A stretch of DNA of 64,000 nucleotides from JAJTGZ01 sp964403525 (lineage in GTDB: Bacteria; Planctomycetota; Phycisphaerae; Phycisphaerales; UBA1924). The position numbers and the translations under genes were made by a program. Positions 26,574 through 35,707 of the stretch are shown here, piece after piece. Numbering within the stretch: the first letter of the stretch is position 1; every line of letters begins with the position of its first letter. The stretch spans positions 62,001 to 126,000 of the forward strand of contig CAYOGE010000004.1 in the NCBI GenBank assembly GCA_964403525.1, in the 5' to 3' direction. The notes below the pieces were generated by a model that saw only the letters and a list, made by a program, of their open reading frames with translations, was not told where the DNA came from and searched no databases.

Positions 26574-27677
26574 CTACAGCAGCCCCGCCGTCTCGGGCAG
26601 CCCGAGCATGAGGTTGGCGTTCTGAATTGCCTGGCCGCTCGCGCCCTTCACAAGGTTGTCGATGGCGGCGACGACGACGACCCGGCCCCCCACTACCCGC
26701 GCATTGACGTGGACGCGGTTGGTGCGCTGCACATCGCGGAGGGTCGGCGCATCGTCGCGGACGGTGATGAACGGCTCGGCGGCGTAGGCGTGGCGGAGGA
26801 CTTCCTGCACGCGCTCTGTAGTGGCGTGTGCGCTGGCGGGAGTGGCGTAGATGGTCTCGAGGATGCCGCGTTCGATGGGGAGCAGGTGTGGGACGAAGAG
26901 GGCAAAGGCACGCTCACCCGGCCTCGCAGAGCCTTGGCCACCCTCTCCCAGCGAGCTGGGAGAGGGAGTGTTAAGCGTCTGGTTGATTTCGGGCTGGTGG
27001 CGGTGGGTGCCGATGCCGTAAGCGGAGTAGTTCTCACCGGCCTCGACGAGGGTGGTGTTGGGCTTGGGGTCGCGGCCGGCGCCGCTGACGCCGCTGGCGG
27101 CGTTGATGATGATCCCGGTCGGGTCGATCAATCCGGCGCGGAGGAGCGGAAGGATTGCCAGCGTCGCGGCGGTGGGGTAGCAGCCGGGGTTGGCGACGAG
27201 GGTCGCCTTCGCGATGGCGGCGCGGGTGTCACTCCCCATCTCGGGCATGCCGTAGACGGCGTGGGCGAGGCCGTGCGCATCGGTGTGGTGGTGGCCGTAG
27301 GTCTTTTCGTAGACCGCGGCATCCTTGATGCGGTAGGCGGCGGAGAGATCGACGACCTTGACGCCGCGGTTCAGCAGTTGCGGCGCGTGCACCATCGCGG
27401 CGTCGTGGGGCAGGCAGAGGAAGGCCAGCTTCGCCTGCGCGGCGATGGCGTCGTGGTCGATCGGCCGGCACTGGGCGACCGCCTCGGGGAGCAGCGAGCG
27501 GAGGCGCGGAAACTCTGCGTCGATGCGCGGCTGCTTCTCGCGTGCGGAGGCGAGGTAGGCAACCCGCATGGCGGGGTGACGCGACAGCCATTCGATGAGT
27601 TCAAGGCCGGTGTACCCCGTCGGCCCGAGGATCGCGACAGTGATTGTGGCCGGTTGGGTTGAGGATGGGCTGGTCAT
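26574..27677 (-). CDS. argC: N-acetyl-gamma-glutamyl-phosphate reductase
   Basis: ArgC catalyses the NADPH-dependent third step of arginine synthesis. The dinucleotide site GPTGYTGLELI is at residues 18-28, and the catalytic Cys lies in NPGCYPTAATLA near residue 158. The substrate-binding His is in THRHQPEIN near 230. PHLLPIERG and the ending DNLVKGASGQA are canonical. At 367 residues it is about 20 longer than usual because of a Ser/Gly/Pro-rich insert at about 237-257, encoded by a palindromic repeat (26908-26968) placed between the HRHxPEI block and the PHLLPI block. The ATG overlaps the upstream stop as ATGA. Other arginine genes are absent here. Confidence 0.93.
   Translation of the reverse strand: MTSPSSTQPATITVAILGPTGYTGLELIEWLSRHPAMRVAYLASAREKQPRIDAEFPRLRSLLPEAVAQCRPIDHDAIAAQAKLAFLCLPHDAAMVHAPQLLNRGVKVVDLSAAYRIKDAAVYEKTYGHHHTDAHGLAHAVYGMPEMGSDTRAAIAKATLVANPGCYPTAATLAILPLLRAGLIDPTGIIINAASGVSGAGRDPKPNTTLVEAGENYSAYGIGTHRHQPEINQTLNTPSPSSLGEGGQGSARPGERAFALFVPHLLPIERGILETIYATPASAHATTERVQEVLRHAYAAEPFITVRDDAPTLRDVQRTNRVHVNARVVGGRVVVVAAIDNLVKGASGQAIQNANLMLGLPETAGLL
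26908..26968. repeat. Palindromic dispersed repeat, copy 1 (inside argC)
   Basis: About 60 bases with a perfect twelve-base arm pair CCCTCTCCCAGC/GCTGGGAGAGGG at 26941-26952 and 26955-26966. The flank GCACGCTCACCCGGCCTCGC and the following bases align at roughly 80 percent with the copy at 53434-53494. It is in frame and without stops in argC, adding about 20 residues. Confidence 0.85.
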
Positions 27678-29218
27678 GTCGCCGAAGTGTTCGCAGGCTG
27701 CGAGGCCGGCGTGCGGCTCGGGCCGGCACTTGGCGCAGTTGTGTGCCCGTTGGCGTGCCCATCGGGCGCGCCGGGTTTGGCGGGCGCATCGGCTGGCTTC
27801 GCCAGGCAGGCGATCTCGACGACCAGCGTGTCGTCGGTGAGCGGCCCGTGGCGGTGGCGCGACACGGCGTTGATAAGCTCGTGGCACATTGAGCAGTCAC
27901 CGCCCATGTAGGCGATCATCGCGTCCCTGATGCCGTCGGTGTTGAACATCCGCCCCTGGCGGTCGCGCGACTCCATCGCGCCGTCGGTATAGGCGATGAG
28001 CGTGTCGCCAGCGCAGAACGGGACGCTCGCATCCTCCACTTCGACGTCAAGGTCTTTGGCGACCCCGAGCACCATCGCCGTTGGCTCGAGTTCGCGCACG
28101 ACGCCGCAGGTGCGGATGTAAGCGGGTGGGTGCCCGGCGTTGGCGTAGTGCAGCACGCCCTTGGTCTGGTCAAGCCGGAACGCGACGGCGGTGACGAACA
28201 GCGAGTGGTCAGAGAGCGTGAGGAAGCAGTAGCGGTTGAGCGCCCGCAGCAGGCCGGTGGGGGCGATCGAGGGGTCCTCGGCGACGAGCCGCTCGATCTC
28301 GCCGTAGAGCCGGTTGACGGTGAGGGCGGCGGGGATGCCGTGCCCGGTGACGTCGAGCAGCAGGCAGAGCAGCTGCGGCTCTTCGCGGTCGTCGGTGGCG
28401 ATGAAACGCGAGTAGAGGTAGTCGCCACCCAGCAAGCGCATGGGCTGGTAGCGGTAGTCGAATCGCACCGACCCCTTTACCTCGGGCTTTGGGAAGAGCT
28501 GCTCGTGGATTCGCTGAGCGCCGGTGAGCTCGCGGCGCATCTCGCCGTAGCGACCGGCAACGGCCTTGAGCGTGAACTCCTGCGCGAAGCGGTTGTGACG
28601 CCAGTATGCGATGCCGATGCCCGGCAGCACCGCGCAGACGCTGGTGAGCCCGTAGAACGCGATGAACAGCACCGACAGCGGCCCGAACGCCTCGCTCTTG
28701 ATGATCCAGAGCGCTCCCATGCCCACCGCGTTGATGATGTACATCGGCAGGAAGGGGCGGAGCGACTCGTTCCACGTCCACGGAAGGAAGAGGCAGGCCG
28801 TGCAGTGGGCAAAGAATATCGAAAACACCTGCCAGAACGCGAGGATCCCCAGGCTGAACCCGCCCTTGGCGAGCACACCGACGGCGAAGATCGTCACCGA
28901 CCCGACGATCGCGGTGAGCGCGATGAAGATGTTGACGCGGCGCAGCCGCTGCTCGCGTGAGCGGTCGGTGGACCGGACGTCCCGTACTTCTACAACTGCG
29001 TAGGCCGCGGTGAAGAGGATGGTCAGCAGCGAGAGAAACCACGTGGCGAAGTCGCGCCAGTTCTCCGTCGGGCTCTGGTACAGCAGGATAACCAGCGGCA
29101 GGAAGGCGACGGCGAAAGCGAGGTAGACCGTGCAATACCAGAACACGCGGCGGCGCAGGCGCCCGGCCTGCTCCTGCTCAAACTCGTGCTGGAATTCGTC
29201 GAGGAACTTGGTGGTCAC
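27674..29218 (-). CDS. Membrane-bound SpoIIE-type (PP2C) serine phosphatase
   Basis: A 514-residue protein with about six hydrophobic segments in the first 225 residues, a short helical linker (YGEMRRELTGAQRIHEQLFP), then a SpoIIE/RsbU phosphatase domain. GGDYLYSRF, LLLDVTGHGIPAALTV, HYANAGHPPAYI, YTDGAMESRD and LTDDTLVVEIA place the acidic metal ligands. Such enzymes usually dephosphorylate anti-anti-sigma factors in response to a signal sensed through the membrane domain. The last 50 residues are a disordered Pro/Ala/Thr tail. The start is GTG 29218 with AAGGG-type pairing upstream. Its stop overlaps the argC start (ATGA), an unexpected coupling with arginine synthesis. Confidence 0.88.
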   Translation of the reverse strand: MTTKFLDEFQHEFEQEQAGRLRRRVFWYCTVYLAFAVAFLPLVILLYQSPTENWRDFATWFLSLLTILFTAAYAVVEVRDVRSTDRSREQRLRRVNIFIALTAIVGSVTIFAVGVLAKGGFSLGILAFWQVFSIFFAHCTACLFLPWTWNESLRPFLPMYIINAVGMGALWIIKSEAFGPLSVLFIAFYGLTSVCAVLPGIGIAYWRHNRFAQEFTLKAVAGRYGEMRRELTGAQRIHEQLFPKPEVKGSVRFDYRYQPMRLLGGDYLYSRFIATDDREEPQLLCLLLDVTGHGIPAALTVNRLYGEIERLVAEDPSIAPTGLLRALNRYCFLTLSDHSLFVTAVAFRLDQTKGVLHYANAGHPPAYIRTCGVVRELEPTAMVLGVAKDLDVEVEDASVPFCAGDTLIAYTDGAMESRDRQGRMFNTDGIRDAMIAYMGGDCSMCHELINAVSRHRHGPLTDDTLVVEIACLAKPADAPAKPGAPDGHANGHTTAPSAGPSRTPASQPANTSAT

Positions 29219-29347
29219 TGATCGCCTGCCCTTCCTGGCACGGGCGGACTGTGGGGAGGGGGTTCTCAGCGGCTCCGCCAGAACGGCGGACCGCCCCGCA
29301 CGGCATGGTAAGCCTGACCACCCCTTCCGGACTTCACTGGCTTGTAC

Positions 29348-29968
29348 CTATTCACCCGCGGGCCGGTTGCGGCCCGGCACCCAGAGCACGTCGCCCTTGC
29401 CGCCGCCTTCACCGAGCCGATTCGCCACACGGCCAAGGACAAAGAGCAGGTCGCTCAGCCGGTTGAGGTAGAGCGCCGCCTCGCGGCCGGTCCGCTCGGG
29501 CTCGGCACGCTGCAGTGACACGACAAGCCGTTCGGCCCGACGCGTCACCGTGCGGGCAACGTGCAGCGCGGCGGCCAACTCGGTGCCGCCGGGGAGCACA
29601 AAGCTGGTGAGTGCAGGGAGCGGTTCGTTGTAGCGGTCGATGAGCTTCTCGATCCGCAGCGTTTGTGACGGCGTGATCCGCAGCGCCGTGCCCGGCTTCT
29701 CGCCAGGCTGCACGGGCGTGCAGAGATCGGCGCCGGCGTCGAACATGTCGTGCTGGATTGAGCGGAGCGTTTCGGCGAGATCGGCAGCCTGCCCGTTCGC
29801 GCCGGCTCGCTCGGCAACCACGACGGCGACGCCGATTGCCGCGTTCGCTTCGTCAACGGTCCCGTAGGCCTCTACGCGCAGGGCATCCTTGGCAACACGG
29901 GTGCCGTCCCCCAGGCCCGTTGTGCCGTCGTCGCCGGTCTTTGTGTAGATCTTCGAGAGGCGGACCAT
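29348..29968 (-). CDS. Cob(I)alamin adenosyltransferase, PduO type
   Basis: This enzyme transfers adenosyl from ATP to cob(I)alamin to make coenzyme B12. The N-terminal ATP loop is KIYTKTGDDGTTGLGDG, followed by AYGTVDEANAAIG, and the C-terminal block RRAERLVVSLQ then NRLSDLLFVLGR is typical of PduO-type trimers. Start ATG 29968 gives a normal 206-residue protein; the upstream extension of the frame has no family resemblance. It diverges from recJ with 52 bases between. No B12 riboswitch or B12-dependent enzyme is visible nearby. Confidence 0.92.
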   Translation of the reverse strand: MVRLSKIYTKTGDDGTTGLGDGTRVAKDALRVEAYGTVDEANAAIGVAVVVAERAGANGQAADLAETLRSIQHDMFDAGADLCTPVQPGEKPGTALRITPSQTLRIEKLIDRYNEPLPALTSFVLPGGTELAAALHVARTVTRRAERLVVSLQRAEPERTGREAALYLNRLSDLLFVLGRVANRLGEGGGKGDVLWVPGRNRPAGE

Positions 29969-30020
29969 GGTGGTATGCTCGGGGGCCCGGGATTGAGCCC
30001 GGCGTGGAACGGAGTCTGGT

Positions 30021-31922
30021 TTGGACACAACCGGCGGAGTGTATCGCGGCGATGGATTGCCAGGGCGTGTTGCCGGGCCCGTGGTCGCCTGCGAGGAGGC
30101 CGTTCCACTCGGGAGGGGTACCAGGAAACGGTGGCGGTTGCGTGCAGGGGGCGGCGGTCGATCGGAAGGCGGAACGCTTGTTGATGCCGTGCTGGCCGCC
30201 CGTGGCGTGACGACCGGGGAGCGGTCGGAGCGGTTCCTGACGCCGAGCCTCAAGCACCTGCACGCGCCGGAGTTGCTGCCCGACATTGACCTCGCCGCGG
30301 ACAGGCTGCTCGCTGCGCTGCGGTCGAGCGAGCCGATCGCGATCTACGGCGACTACGACGTGGATGGTGTAACAGCGACGGCCGTGCTCTACCACACGCT
30401 CGTGCATCTGGCGGGGTGGCTGGGCGTGCCCGCGGATGTTCGCACCTATGTGCCGCACCGGCTCGACGAGGGGTACGGGTTGAACGGGCCGGCGATCACA
30501 GCGCTGGCGGCGGCGGGCGCGCGGGTGATCGTCTCGGTGGATTGCGGCGTGACGGCCGTTGAGCCCGCCCGGATCGCCAAAGAGGCGGGCGTGGACCTGA
30601 TCATCACCGACCACCACAACCCGCCGGCGAGCGAGGCGGACTTGCCAAATGCGTACGCCGTCGTGCACCCGCGCCGGCCCGGCTCGGCCTACCCGCACAG
30701 CGAATTGTGCGGGGCGGGCGTGGCGTACAAGCTGGCGTGGCGGATGTGCACGCGAGCGCAGGGCGGGCGGACGAACCAGCCGACGCGCATCCTGCTTACG
30801 GAACTGCTCTCGTTCGCTGCCCTTGGAACGATCGCGGATGTTGTCCCGCTGGGCGGCAGTGACGGCAGCGGCGATGAGAACCGGATCATCGCGCACTTTG
30901 GCCTTACGCGCGTGCGGTCTTCGCCCTTTGTCGGCCTGCGGGCACTCTGTGAAGCGTCGGGGCTGACGAGCCCGAAGGTCGATGAGTGGGACGTTGGCTT
31001 CAAGCTCGCCCCAAGGCTGAACGCCAGCGGCCGGATGAACCACGCGCGCGATGCGGTTGAACTCTTCACCGTGGCGGACGAGCCTCGTGCCGCGGCGATC
31101 GCTCGCGAGCTTGAAGAAGCGAACAAGCAGCGCCGCGCCGTTGAAGCGGCGATCGTGGCGCAGGCGGTTGAGATGGCCGTTCGCGAGGGGATGACCGGGC
31201 CGGACCGGAGGGCGATCGTGCTCGCTCACCGCGACTGGCACGCGGGCGTCGTTGGCATCTGCTGCTCGCGCCTGGTGGAGAAGTTCTGCCGCCCGGTGAT
31301 CCTGATGCAGCTTGGAGAGCACGACGGAGCGCTGCAGGGGCACGGGTCGGGCCGCTCGATCGACGGGTACAGCCTGCACACCGGCCTTGAGGCGTGCGCT
31401 GAGCACCTGCTGAAGTTTGGCGGGCACGACATGGCAGCGGGCATGCGCGTTTCGGCCGACCGGCTCGCGGCGTTTACCGAGGCGTTCATCGCCCACGCAA
31501 ACACGCAGATCAGCGACGAGATGCTCGTGCCGAGCCTCGACGTTGACGCCGTGATCGACACCGAAGCCGCCGGGCAGACCGCAAGGCTTGACGTGCGCTC
31601 CATCCGCACGCTCGACAGCATGAAGCCGTTTGGACGCGGCAACCCTGCGGTGCGGGTGCTCATCAAAGGGGCAAGAGTCGCGACCGCCAGGGCGTTTGGC
31701 ACAACACGCACGCACGCCGAGCTGTTGCTGGACCTCGGTCCAGTCGGTGGCGGAACGTACGTGCCCGTTGTCGCGTGGGGGCAGGCCGCCGAGTTCTGCC
31801 CGCCGGGCGCACCGCTGCATCTCACCCGCGGCCAGCGGATCGACGTCGTGATCGAGCCGAAGATCGATACCTACGGCGGCGAGAAGGCGGCGGGCACGCT
31901 GATCGACCTCCGCCTCGCTTAG
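30021..31922 (+). CDS. recJ: Single-stranded DNA-specific exonuclease RecJ
   Basis: RecJ degrades single-stranded DNA 5' to 3' in recombination and mismatch or base-excision repair. The DHH-family motifs are intact: IYGDYDVDGVTATA (motif I), SVDCGV, ITDHHNPP (DHH), HPRRPGSAYPH, GTIADVVPL, and the DHHA1 part KFGGHDMAAGM. MKPFGRGNP opens the C-terminal OB-like domain. The 633-residue length is a little above E. coli RecJ (577), mainly from a Gly/Arg-rich N-terminus. The TTG start at 30021 has GGAG six bases upstream, which decides it. The stop overlaps the convergent proC stop by three bases. Confidence 0.92.
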   Translation: MDTTGGVYRGDGLPGRVAGPVVACEEAVPLGRGTRKRWRLRAGGGGRSEGGTLVDAVLAARGVTTGERSERFLTPSLKHLHAPELLPDIDLAADRLLAALRSSEPIAIYGDYDVDGVTATAVLYHTLVHLAGWLGVPADVRTYVPHRLDEGYGLNGPAITALAAAGARVIVSVDCGVTAVEPARIAKEAGVDLIITDHHNPPASEADLPNAYAVVHPRRPGSAYPHSELCGAGVAYKLAWRMCTRAQGGRTNQPTRILLTELLSFAALGTIADVVPLGGSDGSGDENRIIAHFGLTRVRSSPFVGLRALCEASGLTSPKVDEWDVGFKLAPRLNASGRMNHARDAVELFTVADEPRAAAIARELEEANKQRRAVEAAIVAQAVEMAVREGMTGPDRRAIVLAHRDWHAGVVGICCSRLVEKFCRPVILMQLGEHDGALQGHGSGRSIDGYSLHTGLEACAEHLLKFGGHDMAAGMRVSADRLAAFTEAFIAHANTQISDEMLVPSLDVDAVIDTEAAGQTARLDVRSIRTLDSMKPFGRGNPAVRVLIKGARVATARAFGTTRTHAELLLDLGPVGGGTYVPVVAWGQAAEFCPPGAPLHLTRGQRIDVVIEPKIDTYGGEKAAGTLIDLRLA

Positions 31923-32743
31923 CCCTTGCCCAGCTCGCGGCCGCGGTCGCGCGAGGCGGTGATCGCGGCGACGGTCGTTGCACGCACCCCTGCCTTCTCC
32001 AGCAGGTTGACCGCGGCCTCGGTCGTTCCCCCCTTGCTCGTTACCCGGGCGCGGAGTTCGGCTGCAGAAGTCGCGGCCTCGGCCGACAGAAGCGCGGCCG
32101 AGCCGGCGAGCGTCTGGCGGACGATCGAGTCGGCGGTCTCGGCGTCGAAGCCACAGGCGATCGCCCCAGCGGTCATCGCCTCCGCCAGGTAGAACAGGTG
32201 CGCTGGCCCGCTGCCCGCAACCGCGGTGAACGCATCCATCATCGACTCGTCGATCCGGACAACCAGCGGCCCGGTTGCCCGCAGCAGTTGCTCAGCGCGG
32301 GCGGCATCGGCCTCGGTCGCCCCCGGACCGGGCGCGAAGGCGGTCGCGCCGAGCCCGACCTGCGCCGGCGTGTTGGGCATCGCGCGTACCACGCGCGCAC
32401 CAGGCCCCAGCGCTGCGGCGATCGACGAGGATGTCAGCCCCGCCATGATCGAGACCACCAGCACCCCGGCGCCACCCGCCGCGCCGATCGCCCGGGCCAG
32501 CGCCGGCGCAACCAACGGAAACACCTGCGGCTTGACGGCCAGCAGCACGGCATCCGCCCCGCGCAGCGGGCCAACATCGTTCAGGTCCCCCGTGCGCTGG
32601 ACCCCGGCAACCGCGGGAGCGTGCGGGTCAACAGCGATCACCGCCCCGGCGTTGACCGTGCCTGCCCGGAGCAGGCCGGTGACGATCGCTTTGCCCATGT
32701 TCCCAAGGCCAACCACGACCAACCGTCCACCCGGTTCCAGCAA
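31919..32743 (-). CDS. proC: Pyrroline-5-carboxylate reductase
   Basis: ProC catalyses the last step of proline synthesis, NAD(P)H reduction of pyrroline-5-carboxylate. The Rossmann motif VGLGNMGKAI is at residues 11-20; AVKPQVF, VSIMAGLTSSSI and VRAMPNTPAQVG follow. The C-terminal signature has the usual DAFTAVAGSGPAHLFYLAEAM-type start and RVTSKGGTTEAA. Length 274 is normal. The start is TTG 32743 with AAGGCGG upstream. The TAA stop overlaps the recJ TAG tail to tail, leaving no room for a terminator. Confidence 0.94.
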   Translation of the reverse strand: MLEPGGRLVVVGLGNMGKAIVTGLLRAGTVNAGAVIAVDPHAPAVAGVQRTGDLNDVGPLRGADAVLLAVKPQVFPLVAPALARAIGAAGGAGVLVVSIMAGLTSSSIAAALGPGARVVRAMPNTPAQVGLGATAFAPGPGATEADAARAEQLLRATGPLVVRIDESMMDAFTAVAGSGPAHLFYLAEAMTAGAIACGFDAETADSIVRQTLAGSAALLSAEAATSAAELRARVTSKGGTTEAAVNLLEKAGVRATTVAAITASRDRGRELGKG

Positions 32744-32822
32744 CGGCCACCGCCTTTCGTCATCTACCAGACCCTGGCAGGATCGACCACCTTAGCCCTT
32801 CCACAACGATAAACTACCGGCG

Positions 32823-33824
32823 ATGTCGAGCTACTACTTTCTGGACTTTGAGAAACCGGTGACCGAGATCGAGGGCCGCCTGGAGGCGGTCGAGGGGCAG
32901 CTCAAGGCCGCCGCGGCCGGCTCGCCCGAGCAGGAAACGCTCGCCGCCCAGGCGACCGCCCTCGCGGAGGAGCGGGCCGGGATGCTCCACGGCGTCTACG
33001 ACGCGATCTCGGCGTGGGACACCGTGCGCGTCGCCCGCCACCCGAAGCGCCCGCAGAGCCGCGACTACATCGAGATGTTCTGCAAGGACTTCTGCGAGCT
33101 CCACGGCGACCGCCGCTTCGGCGACGACCCGGCGATGATCACCGGCTTTACGCGCATCGGGCCGCACAAGGTGCTGCTGGTGGGGCACCAGAAGGGGCGC
33201 ACCACCGCCGAGAAGATCGCCTGCCACTTCGGCTGCGCGCACCCGGAGGGGTACCGCAAGGCGATGGCAAAGATGAAGCTCGCCGAGAAGTACCGCGTGC
33301 CGATCGTGACGCTGGTCGACACCCCCGGCGCCTACCCCGGTCTCGGCGCTGAGGCCCGCGGCCAGGCCGAGGCGATCGCCGTCAACCTTCGCGAGATGTC
33401 GGTCCTCCGCACACCCATCGTCTCGGTCGTCATCGGCGAGGGGGGCTCGGGCGGCGCGCTGGGCATCGCCGTCGCCGACCGTGTCGGCATGCTGCAGTAC
33501 GCCTGGTACTCGGTCATCAGCCCCGAGGGGTGCGCGGCCATCCTCTGGAAGACCGCCAACGAGCAGACCAACACCGCCGCGGCCAACGCCCTCAAGCTCA
33601 CCGCCAAGGACAACCTCGCCCTGGGCATCATCGACGCCGTCATCCCCGAGCCGCTGGGCGCTGCCCACCGTGACCCCGCCGGCATGGGAAAGCTCCTGGA
33701 GGGGTGGATCGTCGAGCAGCTCAACCAGCTCAAGAAACTCGACACCGACGCGCTGGTTCACGCGCGGTACGATCGCTTCCGCAAGCTCGGCTCGTACGCC
33801 GAGGTTGAACCGACCGCCGTCTGA
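32823..33824 (+). CDS. accA: Acetyl-CoA carboxylase carboxyltransferase subunit alpha
   Basis: AccA with AccD transfers the carboxyl from biotin to acetyl-CoA to give malonyl-CoA for fatty acid synthesis. The N-terminal motif LDFEKPVTEIEGRL is typical. PKRPQSRDYIEMF, HGDRRFGDDPAMI, GHQKGR and VDTPGAYPGLGAEARGQAEAI follow in canonical order, ending at GEGGSGGALGI and WKTANEQ. Length 333 is normal. accD is not adjacent but lies at 38682-39536 on the other strand. ATG 32823 has little Shine-Dalgarno character. Confidence 0.96.
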   Translation: MSSYYFLDFEKPVTEIEGRLEAVEGQLKAAAAGSPEQETLAAQATALAEERAGMLHGVYDAISAWDTVRVARHPKRPQSRDYIEMFCKDFCELHGDRRFGDDPAMITGFTRIGPHKVLLVGHQKGRTTAEKIACHFGCAHPEGYRKAMAKMKLAEKYRVPIVTLVDTPGAYPGLGAEARGQAEAIAVNLREMSVLRTPIVSVVIGEGGSGGALGIAVADRVGMLQYAWYSVISPEGCAAILWKTANEQTNTAAANALKLTAKDNLALGIIDAVIPEPLGAAHRDPAGMGKLLEGWIVEQLNQLKKLDTDALVHARYDRFRKLGSYAEVEPTAV

Positions 33825-33854
33825 CCCGAATCTCCCTCACGCACCGAGACCACC

Positions 33855-34178
33855 ATGAACAACCGCCGCACGCTGCTGTCCGCCGCCCTCGCCTCCTTCG
33901 CCCTCGCCTTCGCCCTCACCGGCGGGTGCGCCAACTCGCACAGCGCAGGAGAGACCGAGGATGCCGCCAAGTGCGCTGCCCCCAAGGCCGGCACGATCAC
34001 CACCGCCAACACCATGTGCGCGGTGAACCCCAACGACCCGGTCGACCCCTCCGTCACCGCCGCCGAGTGGAAGGGCCAGAAGATCGGCTTCTGCTGCAAG
34101 GGGTGCATCCCGCAGTGGAACAAGATGACCGCTGCGCAGAAGGATGCCGCCGTCGCCAAGGTCGTCACCGCCCGCTGA
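33855..34178 (+). CDS. Cysteine-rich lipoprotein with TRASH/YHS-like motif
   Basis: A 107-residue lipoprotein (lipobox LTGGC, mature CANSHSAG). The mature part holds MCAVNPNDPVDP followed by GQKIGFCCKGCIPQWNKM, a pattern like the small TRASH/YHS metal-binding folds where Cys pairs bind a transition metal. A second protein with the same GFCC-x2-C block is encoded at 56167-56550. A copper or other metal-binding role at the envelope is likely but unproven. The gene sits between accA and gap, 30 and 90 bases away. Confidence 0.7.
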   Translation: MNNRRTLLSAALASFALAFALTGGCANSHSAGETEDAAKCAAPKAGTITTANTMCAVNPNDPVDPSVTAAEWKGQKIGFCCKGCIPQWNKMTAAQKDAAVAKVVTAR

Positions 34179-34268
34179 GCCCATCGCCTCGCCTGTTTCT
34201 CCTCCCTCTCCCACTTCCCGCACACACGGCCCGCAGACGGGCCCCCTTTCCCCAGCCTGGAGTTCACC

Positions 34269-35303
34269 ATGCCCATCCGCGTCGGCATCAACGGTTTCGG
34301 TCGCATCGGCCGCCTCTTCTTCCGCCACGGCTTCGACCGGGGCATCGAGGTGGTTGCCGTCAACGACCTCGTCCCCGCCGACAACCTCGCCTACCTGCTC
34401 AAGCACGACACCATGCACCGGCACTTCCAGTCCGGCGGCAAGGTTGTCTCCACCACCGCCACCGAGAACTCCTTCACCGTCAACGGCCGCACGACAAAGA
34501 CCTTCTCCGAGAAGGACCCCGCCAAGCTCCCCTGGAAGGACCTCGGCGTCGACTACGTCGTCGAGTCCACCGGCCTCTTCACCGAGTTTGAGAAGGCCTC
34601 GCTGCACATCCAGGCCGGCGCCAGGCGCGTGCTCATCTCCGCCCCCACCAAGAGCGACCCCGCCCAGGTGCCGACGTTCGTCCACAAGGTCAACTGCGGC
34701 CAGTACGACCCCGCCAAGCACACCGTCATCTCCAACGCGTCGTGCACCACCAACTGCCTCGCCCCCGTCGCCAAGGTGATCAACGACACCTTCGGCCTCG
34801 AGGAAGGGCTCATGACGACCATCCACGCCGTCACCGCCACCCAGCCGACGCAGGATGGCCCCAGCAAGAAGGACTGGCGCGGCGGGCGCAACGCCTACCA
34901 GAACATCATCCCCGCCAGCACCGGCGCTGCCAAGGCGTGCGCGCTGGTCATCCCGGCCGTCAAGGGGAAGCTCACCGGCATGTCGTTCCGCATCCCCACC
35001 GCCGACGTCTCGTGCGTGGACCTCACCTTCCGCACCGCGAAGGAGACCAGCCTCGCCGCGATCAACGCCGCGATGAAGACCGCCAGCGAGACCACGATGA
35101 AGGATGTGCTCGGCTACACCGAGGAAGAGGTCGTCAGCAGCGACTTCATCAGCGACCCGCGCAGCAGCATCTTCGACGCCAAGGCGGGCATCGAGCTCAA
35201 CAGCCGCTTCTTCAAGGTCGTCGCCTGGTACGACAACGAGGCGGGCTACTCCGCACGCTGCGTCGACATGATCAAGCTCATGGCCAGCAAGGACGGCAAG
35301 TAA
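34269..35303 (+). CDS. gap: Glyceraldehyde-3-phosphate dehydrogenase
   Basis: GAPDH oxidises glyceraldehyde-3-phosphate with NAD and phosphate in glycolysis. The N-terminal VGINGFGRIGRLFFR, the active-site signature SNASCTTNCLAP with catalytic Cys near residue 160, the catalytic His in TTIHAVTATQPTQDGP, and the ending WYDNEAGYSARCVD are all intact. The 344 residues are normal. GGAG lies eight bases before ATG 34269. No pgk or other glycolytic gene follows. Confidence 0.97.
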   Translation: MPIRVGINGFGRIGRLFFRHGFDRGIEVVAVNDLVPADNLAYLLKHDTMHRHFQSGGKVVSTTATENSFTVNGRTTKTFSEKDPAKLPWKDLGVDYVVESTGLFTEFEKASLHIQAGARRVLISAPTKSDPAQVPTFVHKVNCGQYDPAKHTVISNASCTTNCLAPVAKVINDTFGLEEGLMTTIHAVTATQPTQDGPSKKDWRGGRNAYQNIIPASTGAAKACALVIPAVKGKLTGMSFRIPTADVSCVDLTFRTAKETSLAAINAAMKTASETTMKDVLGYTEEEVVSSDFISDPRSSIFDAKAGIELNSRFFKVVAWYDNEAGYSARCVDMIKLMASKDGK

Positions 35304-35326
35304 ACCGCACAACCGCTCAGGCCCAC

Positions 35327-35602
35327 TTACGCGCCAGCAGAACCTCCCCCACCCTCCCCACCCCCCCCACCGCTCTTGACCTTCTCGGTCAAGTCGGTGA
35401 ACTTCTGCTCTGCGCGGTCGAGGATCCCCTTGCAGTGGCTCAGCAGCGCCAGCCCGCGCTCGTAGGCCGCCATCGACTCTTCGATCCCCACATCACCCCC
35501 CTCGATCTTCACGATCAACGCCTCCAGTTCCTTCTGCGCAACCTCGAACGAGGTCTTCGGGTCGATCCGAACGGGCGTTGACGCGGAGGGGTCGGTTGGC
35601 AT
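35327..35602 (-). CDS. xseB: Exodeoxyribonuclease VII small subunit
   Basis: XseB is the small helical subunit of exonuclease VII, which trims single-stranded DNA. The 91-residue protein has the family core SFEVAQKELEALIVKIE, GIEESMAAYERGLALL and CKGILDRAEQKF. The C-terminus is a run of Gly (KSGGGGGEGGGGSAGA) encoded partly by an eight-base C run at 35361-35368. The large subunit xseA is not in the window. Confidence 0.9.
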   Translation of the reverse strand: MPTDPSASTPVRIDPKTSFEVAQKELEALIVKIEGGDVGIEESMAAYERGLALLSHCKGILDRAEQKFTDLTEKVKSGGGGGEGGGGSAGA

Positions 35603-35707
35603 GGGGGATCATACAGAGCTGATGGTGCGCCGGTGCTCGTTGGCAGCCGAGACTCCCCCTGAGGTTTGACTGAGGCTCCGCTCTTCAGCCCAAAGCCGTA
35701 TCACAAG

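Noticed and set aside
29853..31820. 655-residue antisense frame over recJ
   Set aside because: Shadow frame of a GC-rich gene; RecJ motifs are complete on the plus strand.
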